Program-made: the position numbers and the translations under genes
Notes under the pieces: generated by a model
Database searches by the model: none
Seen by the model: only the letters and a program-made list of their open reading frames with translations
Told to the model about the DNA's origin: nothing
Assembly: GCF_005281615.1 (NCBI RefSeq)
Contig: NZ_SZZM01000004.1
Coordinates: 1 to 64,000 of the forward strand
From: Rhodoligotrophos defluvii
GTDB taxonomy: Bacteria > Pseudomonadota > Alphaproteobacteria > Rhizobiales > Im1
DNA length: 64,000 nucleotides
Direction: 5' to 3'
Part shown: in pieces, positions 58,420 through 64,000 of the stretch
Numbering within the stretch: the first letter of the stretch is position 1
Layout: each line of letters opens with the position of its first letter

Positions 58420-58635
58420 CCAAAGATGCAACGGGGTGATCGATTGCAGACAATGGACAGCGGGTCGATCCGTGCGCATCATATACGCTGCGGCAACAAG
58501 CTGAGGCGCCCCCCTCTACGTCACCTCCACGTAGCGCCTCCGGTTGGCGCCGCAGTGGCCGAAGCACGCCGCGCCATCAGCGCTGGAAGGTCACCTGGAA
58601 ACCCCGTCTCCTCCCCGACGGGGTTTCCTATTTTC
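58420..58635 (+). ncRNA. Candidate structured RNA ending in a perfect terminator
   Basis: Intergenic region 58161-58812 has no convincing gene. Toward its 3' part a nested stem (GAGGCG/CGCCTC enclosing CTACGT/ACGTAG, about 58503-58545) is followed by a 12-bp perfect hairpin (58597-58608 with 58617-58628) and TATTTTC. The stretch before it (58310-58400) is AT-rich, as a promoter region would be. No known RNA family is recognised. Confidence 0.3.
58597..58635 (+). terminator. Strong hairpin terminator
   Basis: GGAAACCCCGTC and its complement with an 8-nt loop, followed by TATTTTC. It is oriented rightward and not preceded by a gene on that strand. Confidence 0.65.
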
Positions 58636-58812
58636 TGGATCGGTTGCGCGTCAAAACGCGATTTGCATCCGCCGCGAGCTTGCGATAGAGCCTGTGGCGA
58701 TTGGCATGGCCCAGCGCAAGGCGAGCGGCAGAAGCGCTCCCGATACGTGCTCGCTTTGCAACCGGCATGCGGGGGGCTGCGTTAGTGCGCATTCAGATCC
58801 AGGGGAAAGCAG

Positions 58813-59211
58813 ATGTCTCTTTCATTCGTTCGCACGCTGATGCTGGCTGCCGGCATGGCCTTTGTGGCAGTGCCCTTTGGCAGCCCGTCGCCTGCCGCCG
58901 CGCAGACGATCTATGACTCGAACGTGGCCGCGAAGATCGATGGGCTCAGCAGCAGCCAGCGGGCGCAGGTCCGCCAGATCACCCGGCAGAGCCGCAAGCA
59001 GATGCTGGCCATCTTTCGGCAATATGGAATCGATCCGAACGACAAGCCCAATTTCGACAAGCTGATGCAGGCCTCCGGCCCGCTGCAGGCGGTGGCGCGC
59101 CAGGAGCGCCAGGCCATGGCCAAGGTTCTCGACCCCGACCAGCTCAGGCAATATGACCGGATCGTCGCCGAGACCCGCACCCGGGTCCGCATGCAGACCC
59201 AGAGGCAGTAG
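58813..59211 (+). CDS. Secreted helical hypothetical protein
   Basis: 132 residues. Signal peptide (SLSFVRTLMLAAGMAFVAVP, then cleavage near AAAQT). The mature protein is alpha-helical with regular charged repeats (KIDGLSSSQRAQVRQITRQS, ERQAMAKVLDPDQLRQYDRI), similar to periplasmic proteins of the Spy/LTXXQ type by general look. No closer family recognised. Confidence 0.65.
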   Translation: MSLSFVRTLMLAAGMAFVAVPFGSPSPAAAQTIYDSNVAAKIDGLSSSQRAQVRQITRQSRKQMLAIFRQYGIDPNDKPNFDKLMQASGPLQAVARQERQAMAKVLDPDQLRQYDRIVAETRTRVRMQTQRQ

Positions 59212-59230
59212 GCTCAACATCCCCGCACTT

Positions 59231-59259
59231 TCCCTCCCGCAGCGGCGGGGAGGGATGTT
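59231..59259 (+). terminator. Probable terminator of the 58813 gene
   Basis: TCCCTCCCGC (59231-59240) pairs with GCGGGGAGGGA (59245-59255); only TGTTTG follows, so the T-tract is weak. Confidence 0.45.
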
Positions 59260-59278
59260 TGCAATGTCCAAACATTCT

Positions 59279-59325
59279 CGTCATTGCCGCGCTTGACGCG
59301 GCAATCCAGGGGCCGCAGAGATGGT
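59279..59325. repeat. Single REP-like element
   Basis: ATTGCCGCGCTTGACGCGGC followed by AATCCAGGGGCC, the tail half of the unit found at 26797-27180. Confidence 0.7.
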
Positions 59326-59347
59326 CCACGGTAGAGGCTGATCCCGC

Positions 59348-60616
59348 TCACCGCCTCAACACCAAATCGCGGTCGGGGAAGCAGGTCGCCTCGAGCCCCT
59401 GCCGCGTTTGCCATTTCCCGACGGCAATGCGGCTCTTGAAGCCGATCAGCCCGTCGACCCCGCCCACATCGTAGCCGGCCTGCACCAGCCTTTGCTGCAG
59501 GCCCTGCACATGCTGCCGGGTGAAGCCCGAAACGTCCGCCCAGCGGCCGGCGATCGGCCCGGCCCCGCCATAGCGGTCGGCCAGGTGCCCGATGAAGAGG
59601 GCGTAGAGATCGGACTCGTTATAGGCCTTCAGCACGTAGAAGTTCCTGGACACGATGAAGGCAGGCCCGAGCCGTCCGGCGGGCATCAGCAGGAAGGCCG
59701 TATCCGCGAAAGCCGGCAGCGGTCGGCCGTCCACTCGGCGCACGCCCATCGCCGCCCATTCCGCCAGTGGGCGTCCCTGCTCAGGGCCTTCCAGCGTGCA
59801 GGAGACATTCGCCGGCACCCGGGCCTCCACACCCCAGCCGCTGCCCCGCACCCAGCCGTGCTGCTGCAGGTAATGCGCGATGGAAGCCAGCGTATCCGGC
59901 ACAGACGTCCAGATGTTGCGATGGCCGTCCCCATCGAAATCGACGGCAAAGCGCAGGAACTTGGTGGGTTGGAACTGCGGCTGGCCCAAGGCGCCGGCCC
60001 AGGAGCTCTTCATCTCGGCATGCCCGATATGCTCCTCTTCCAGGATCTTGAGCGCCGCGATCAGCTCGGGATAGAAGGCCGACTTGCGGCGGCCCATAAA
60101 GGCTTCGGTGGCCAGGGCGCGGATGGCATCGTGTGGGATTTTGACCCTGCCATAACCCGACTCCCGCCCCCAGATCGCCACGATGATCTCGCGCGGCACG
60201 CCATATTGGCGCTCGATGCGGTCGAGCGTCTTGGACCACGTGGTCAGCAGGCGCCGGCCATCGCCCACCAGCGATGCGATTTGCTTTTCCGAAAAATAGC
60301 GGCCGGGGCTCGAGAATTCCGGCTGCCGCTGTGGCGAGGGCCTCTCCGGCGCAACCCCGGGCGGCGCCAGGTCGGGCAGGCTCCAGTCGAGGGTGATGCC
60401 GGCGAACGCCTTCTCGAAGGTGCGGCGCGACACCCCGGCCTTGCCAGCATCCGGCCACACGGTCTGCTCGATCCACTGGCGGAACGCGCCTTCGATCCGC
60501 GCCCGCTGCGCAGCGGGCGCGGCCGCGGCTCCCGCGTCGATCGCGAAAAGCGAGGCCGCAAAGGAAGCGAGCAGGGCCAATGCCTGCAAAACGCGGGTGT
60601 GTCGAGAATGGAGCAT
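59348..60616 (-). CDS. Lytic murein transglycosylase (MltB family)
   Basis: 422 residues. Signal peptide at 1-31. SLT_2/MltB domain with the catalytic glutamate in IVAIWGRESGYGRV, SSWAGALGQPQFQPT and the C-terminal WADVSGFTRQHVQG. Residues about 355-415 form a peptidoglycan-binding domain (LQQRLVQAGYDVGGVDGLIG). Cleaves murein in the periplasm. Confidence 0.9.
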   Translation of the reverse strand: MLHSRHTRVLQALALLASFAASLFAIDAGAAAAPAAQRARIEGAFRQWIEQTVWPDAGKAGVSRRTFEKAFAGITLDWSLPDLAPPGVAPERPSPQRQPEFSSPGRYFSEKQIASLVGDGRRLLTTWSKTLDRIERQYGVPREIIVAIWGRESGYGRVKIPHDAIRALATEAFMGRRKSAFYPELIAALKILEEEHIGHAEMKSSWAGALGQPQFQPTKFLRFAVDFDGDGHRNIWTSVPDTLASIAHYLQQHGWVRGSGWGVEARVPANVSCTLEGPEQGRPLAEWAAMGVRRVDGRPLPAFADTAFLLMPAGRLGPAFIVSRNFYVLKAYNESDLYALFIGHLADRYGGAGPIAGRWADVSGFTRQHVQGLQQRLVQAGYDVGGVDGLIGFKSRIAVGKWQTRQGLEATCFPDRDLVLRR

Positions 60617-60711
60617 GCCGCCTCTTTAGCCTTTCGCGCGCCACATTGCACGTCACCAAACGGTGCGGCAGCCCGACTCTAGCCCCACCGTTCCGTGCGC
60701 GCTGTCGATGC

Positions 60712-62142
60712 TCACCCGCGCCGGGTGACGAAGCGAGTTTCGAGATAGGCATCCAGGGCATCGGCTCCGCCCTCCGTGCCATGGCCAGAGTCGCGGATCC
60801 CGCCGAACGGCACCTCCGGCAGCGCCAGCCCGAGGTGGTTGATGGTGATCATGCCGGTCTCGATGCCTTCCGACAGCCGTGTGATGGTCTCGGCCGACTT
60901 GGCGAAGCCATAGGCCGCGAGCCCGTAATTCAGCCGGTTGGCCTCGCGCAGCGCATCGTCGATGCCCTTCACCGGCAGCATCAGCGCCAGCGGGCCGAAC
61001 GGCTCTTCGTTCATCGCCCGCGCATCTGTCGGCACGTCGGCCAGCACCGTCGGCTGGAAGAAATAGCCGGCATTGCCGATGCGCTTGCCGCCGGTCTTGA
61101 GCGCGGCCCCGCGGCCAACCGCGTCATGCACCAGCTCCTCCATGGCCTGCACGCGGCGGCTGTTGGCCAGCGGCCCCATCTGAACGCCATCCTCCAGCCC
61201 GTCGCCCACCTTGATCTCCGAGGCCAGCTTGGTGAAGCGGCCGACGAAATCCTCGTAGACCGGCTCCTCGATCAGGAAGCGGGTCGGTGACACGCAGACC
61301 TGGCCGGCATTGCGGAACTTGGAAGCGGTCATCAGCTGCGCAGCCTGCTCCACGTCGGCATCCGCCGCCACGATCACCGGTGCATGCCCGCCGAGCTCCA
61401 TGGTCACGCGCTTCATATGCAGCCCGGCCAGGGCGGCAAGCTGCTTTCCCACTGCCGTCGAGCCGGTGAACGAGATCTTGCGGATGACCGGGTGCGGGAT
61501 CAGGTATTCGGAGATTTCCGAAGGCGTGCCGTAGACCAGGTTGAGCACCCCGTCGGGCAAGCCGGCATCAACGAAGGCGCGCACCAGCTCGGCCGGCGAG
61601 CCGGGCGTCTCTTCCGGCCCCTTGACGATGATCGAGCAGCCGGTGGCCAGCGCCGCCGAGATCTTGCGGACCGCCTGGTTGATCGGGAAGTTCCACGGTG
61701 TGAAGGCCGCGACGGGGCCCACCGGCTTCTTGTAGACCAGCTGGTCCACACCCGGCGCCCGCGATGGCACGATACGCCCATAGGTGCGCCGCGCCTCTTC
61801 CGCGAACCAGTCGATGATATCCGCGGCGGCCAGCGCCTCCAGGCGCGACTGGGCCAGCGGCTTGCCCTGCTCCAGGGTCATGGTGCGGGCAATGCCCTCG
61901 CTGCGCTCGCGCAGCAGGTCGGCCGCCTTGCGCATCAGGCGTGAGCGGTCGAAAGCCGAGACGTTGCGCCAGACCTCGAACCCGCGTGCGGCGGCCTCGA
62001 GCGCTCGGTCAAGGTCGGCGATGCTCGCATGCGCCACGGTGCCGATTTGGCTCTCACTGGCGGGGTTGATGACCGGATCGGCCTTGCCGTCGGCGCTCGG
62101 AGTCCATTTGCCGTCGATATGAAGCAGAACGTCGGAATACAT
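60712..62142 (-). CDS. gabD: NAD(P)-dependent succinate-semialdehyde dehydrogenase-like
   Basis: 476 residues. [20 protein letters not shown], the catalytic glutamate in [12 protein letters not shown] and the nucleophilic cysteine in [13 protein letters not shown] are intact; [20 protein letters not shown] closes the protein. Assigned by similarity to GabD; other aldehyde substrates are possible. It is 39 bp downstream of the CoA-transferase gene and probably co-transcribed with it. Confidence 0.85.
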   Translation of the reverse strand: MYSDVLLHIDGKWTPSADGKADPVINPASESQIGTVAHASIADLDRALEAAARGFEVWRNVSAFDRSRLMRKAADLLRERSEGIARTMTLEQGKPLAQSRLEALAAADIIDWFAEEARRTYGRIVPSRAPGVDQLVYKKPVGPVAAFTPWNFPINQAVRKISAALATGCSIIVKGPEETPGSPAELVRAFVDAGLPDGVLNLVYGTPSEISEYLIPHPVIRKISFTGSTAVGKQLAALAGLHMKRVTMELGGHAPVIVAADADVEQAAQLMTASKFRNAGQVCVSPTRFLIEEPVYEDFVGRFTKLASEIKVGDGLEDGVQMGPLANSRRVQAMEELVHDAVGRGAALKTGGKRIGNAGYFFQPTVLADVPTDARAMNEEPFGPLALMLPVKGIDDALREANRLNYGLAAYGFAKSAETITRLSEGIETGMITINHLGLALPEVPFGGIRDSGHGTEGGADALDAYLETRFVTRRG

Positions 62143-62181
62143 ATTGGCCTTTCTCGCCCGCCCGCTGCGGGGCCGAAGTGC

Positions 62182-63432
62182 TCACGCGGGTTCTTGTGCG
62201 GCCGTATATAGGCCGATCGCCCCGGTCTCGCGAAGATGCTGGATTGTCGCTTCGTCGTAGCCGAGCACCTCGCGCAATACGCGGGCGGTATCCTGCCCCA
62301 GCATCGGCGGCGGCAGCGGCGCCGCCTCCCGCTGGGCAGCGAGCCCGTGGGCCGGGCGCACCAGCCGCACCGGACCAAGCTGCGGGTGCTCCAGCGTCTG
62401 CACCACCTCGCGCTCGCGCGCATTGGCGCTGGCGAATGCCTCCGGCACCGTCTGCACCATGCCGGCCGGAACGCTGGCCGCTGCGCAGGCCTCCATCCAG
62501 TGAGCGCGGGTGCGCGTCCTCAGGATCTCGCGAATCGTCGGAAGCAGCGCATCGCGGTGGGTCGCCCGTCCGCTCGCCGTGACGAAACGCGGGTCAGCCG
62601 CGAGGTCGGGCCGGCCGATCACCTCCCGGCAGAAGGCGGCAAATTGCCGGTCGTTGCCCACCGCCAGCGCAAAATTGCCGTCCGACGTCTCGAAAATCTC
62701 ATACGGAACCACGCTCGGATGGGCATTGCCGTAGCGGCGCGGCACCACCCCGGCGTTGAGATAGGCCGCCCCCACATTGATCAGCAGGTTGAGGGCGCAT
62801 TCGAACATGGCCACGTCGAGATGCTGGCCGCGCCCGGTCCGCTCGCGCTCGAACAGCGCCGCCATCACCGATTGGGCGGCCACCATGCCGGCAACCGTAT
62901 CGGTCACCGCCACGCCCATGCGCAAGGGGTCGCCATCCTGCTGGCCGGTGATCGACATGAGGCCGCTCTCCGCCTGCACGATGAAATCGTAGCCCGGGCG
63001 CTGCGCATCCGGTCCGGTCTGTCCGTAGCCCGAGATCGAGCAATAGACCAGGCGCGGGTTGATGGCGGAAAGCTGCGACCAGCCCACGCCGAGGCGCTCG
63101 GCGGTGCCGGTACGGAAGTTTTCCACCACAACGTCCGCCTTCGCTGCCAGCGCCCGCACGATCGCGAGGCCCCCATCGGATTTGAGGTCCACCGCGATGC
63201 TCTGCTTGCCGCGGTTGGCGCAGAGGTAATAGGTGGAGGTGCCCTTGTAGCTCGGCACCGACCAGGCGCGCGTATCGTCGCCCCCGTCGATGTTCTCGAT
63301 CTTCCACACCTCGGCACCGAGATCGGCCAGGGTCAGCGTGCACCACGGGCCCGACAGCACCCGCGACAGGTCGAGCACCTTGATGCCCGCCAGCGGCAGG
63401 GCGCGTTTCGCCTCCTCGTCCTGCTCGGCCAC
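62182..63432 (-). CDS. CaiB/BaiF (class III) CoA-transferase
   Basis: 416 residues, GTG 63432 after AAGGAAGGA. The family-specific [39 protein letters not shown] and [20 protein letters not shown] (with the catalytic Asp of the YD pair) are present. It transfers CoA between carboxylic acids, possibly for degradation of an aromatic or fatty acid together with the dehydrogenase. Confidence 0.9.
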   Translation of the reverse strand: MAEQDEEAKRALPLAGIKVLDLSRVLSGPWCTLTLADLGAEVWKIENIDGGDDTRAWSVPSYKGTSTYYLCANRGKQSIAVDLKSDGGLAIVRALAAKADVVVENFRTGTAERLGVGWSQLSAINPRLVYCSISGYGQTGPDAQRPGYDFIVQAESGLMSITGQQDGDPLRMGVAVTDTVAGMVAAQSVMAALFERERTGRGQHLDVAMFECALNLLINVGAAYLNAGVVPRRYGNAHPSVVPYEIFETSDGNFALAVGNDRQFAAFCREVIGRPDLAADPRFVTASGRATHRDALLPTIREILRTRTRAHWMEACAAASVPAGMVQTVPEAFASANAREREVVQTLEHPQLGPVRLVRPAHGLAAQREAAPLPPPMLGQDTARVLREVLGYDEATIQHLRETGAIGLYTAAQEPA

Positions 63433-63495
63433 GGGGGTTCCTTCCTTTCCTCGACCGTTGGACCGTGCCAGCAGCCCCCATGCGCGTCAATATGT

Positions 63496-63508
63496 GGAAT
63501 TAAATTCC
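63496..63508. promoter_or_regulatory. Palindrome, probable IclR-type operator
   Basis: GGAATTAAATTCC lies between the divergent CoA-transferase and IclR genes. Its size and TGGAAT/ATTCC-like half-sites resemble IclR-family operators. Confidence 0.55.
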
Positions 63509-63551
63509 GACTCTCCTGATATGATGTGGCATTGCCGCTTGGGAGCACGAA

Positions 63552-64000
63552 TTGCGTAAGCGCAGCCTCACCTCGACCACGACGGGCCGGCCGGCGAGGC
63601 CCTCTGAGAACCAGGTCTCCACCGCGCTTGCCCGCGGGCTGGATGTGCTGCGCGCCTTCCGGGCCGGCGACGGCGCCCTGGGCAATCAGGACATCGTCCT
63701 GCGCACCGGGCTTCCGAAAGCCACCGTCTCGCGCATCACATTGACGCTGAGCTCTCTCGGCTATCTCGCCTATGACGAGGAGCTCGGCCGCTACAGTCTT
63801 GGTCCGGCCACGGTATCGCTGGGCTATACCGCGCTCAAAGGCAGCGCCGTCGTGCATATGGCGCGGCCATTGATGCAGCGGCTGGCCGACCGCACCGGTG
63901 CGGCGGTCGCCCTCGGCACCCGCGACGAGCTCGAAATGCTCTATCTCGCCAATTGTCGCTCCGACAGCCTGGTGACCCTCAGGCTCAATCCGGGATCGCG
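63552..64000 (+). CDS. IclR-family transcriptional regulator, partial
   Basis: TTG 63552 follows GGGAG by 6 nt; an upstream in-frame stop leaves no ATG. The N-terminus has the winged helix-turn-helix of the family (STALARGLDVLRAFRAGDGA, GLPKATVSRITLTLSSLGYL), followed by the start of the effector domain (LMQRLADRTGAAVALGTRDE). The C-terminus is beyond the window. It probably regulates the divergent CoA-transferase/dehydrogenase genes. Confidence 0.85.
   Translation, partial: MRKRSLTSTTTGRPARPSENQVSTALARGLDVLRAFRAGDGALGNQDIVLRTGLPKATVSRITLTLSSLGYLAYDEELGRYSLGPATVSLGYTALKGSAVVHMARPLMQRLADRTGAAVALGTRDELEMLYLANCRSDSLVTLRLNPGS

Noticed and set aside
58234-58785. 183-codon frame in the gap before the secreted helical protein
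   Set aside because: It runs through a perfect terminator hairpin, lacks a ribosome binding site and has no domain-like composition.

Overview
The window joins the right-hand part of a prophage or phage-like element (about 1-23,500) to a high-GC alphaproteobacterial chromosome (about 23,700-64,000). The pheA - kdsB - CycM-type cytochrome c neighbourhood, a Yej-type peptide ABC transporter with Tat-type binding proteins, GapR-type DUF2312, and dispersed palindromic repeats of the form ATGCCCCGGCTCGACCGGGG all suggest Hyphomicrobiales or a close relative. I cannot name a species. The left end of the element, its integrase and its att sites are not visible.

Prophage (1-23,500). Leftward genes at the left edge encode a glycine-rich tail-associated protein (cut by the window), a tail-fibre protein and a likely small terminase subunit. 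From 3.3 to 6.7 kb lies a run of tiny accessory genes, including a protein with 22 copies of a 12-bp unit and a Rap1a/Tai-type immunity-like protein. A primase-helicase (7,815-10,166) and small leftward genes follow. A tightly overlapping rightward replication and recombination operon then runs from 13,125 to 23,462: DUF6378, RuvC-like resolvase, SNF2 helicase, a Cas4-like DUF2800 protein, DUF2815, GapR-like DUF2312 and a family A DNA polymerase. Two recurring non-coding signals mark the element. One is an exact 12-mer GTGATGTTGACA (five copies, each containing a -35 hexamer). The other is an array TGTC-N5-TGTC-N6-TGTC placed just upstream of many genes.

Chromosome. After a vWA protein, a DedA protein, a class II aldolase and a hibernation factor fused to a cold-shock domain comes the most unusual part, 27,204-39,423. 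Two divergent operons each begin with a sensor-only membrane protein followed by a sensor fused to an MFS-like membrane domain, as a near mirror image. One arm continues to a SpoIIE-type phosphatase. The other continues to an ABC-type binding protein, a GNAT and a divergent alanine racemase. A converging operon encodes a SLOG-like / class III cyclase / RsbW-like ATPase fusion and a STAS antagonist. Together these look like a complete but unfamiliar partner-switching signalling system.

Next are a RuBisCO-like protein with a cupin (the pair used in the MTA-isoprenoid shunt of Rhodospirillum rubrum), trxA, an L,D-transpeptidase, a YqaA-type protein, tatA, pheA, kdsB and an unusual two-haem CycM-like cytochrome. 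The yej transporter genes with two tandem yejA copies follow, then ghrA, an MFS/GNAT pair, a low-GC intergenic region with a possible small RNA, an MltB-type lytic transglycosylase, and a divergent IclR / CoA-transferase / aldehyde dehydrogenase group that runs off the right edge.
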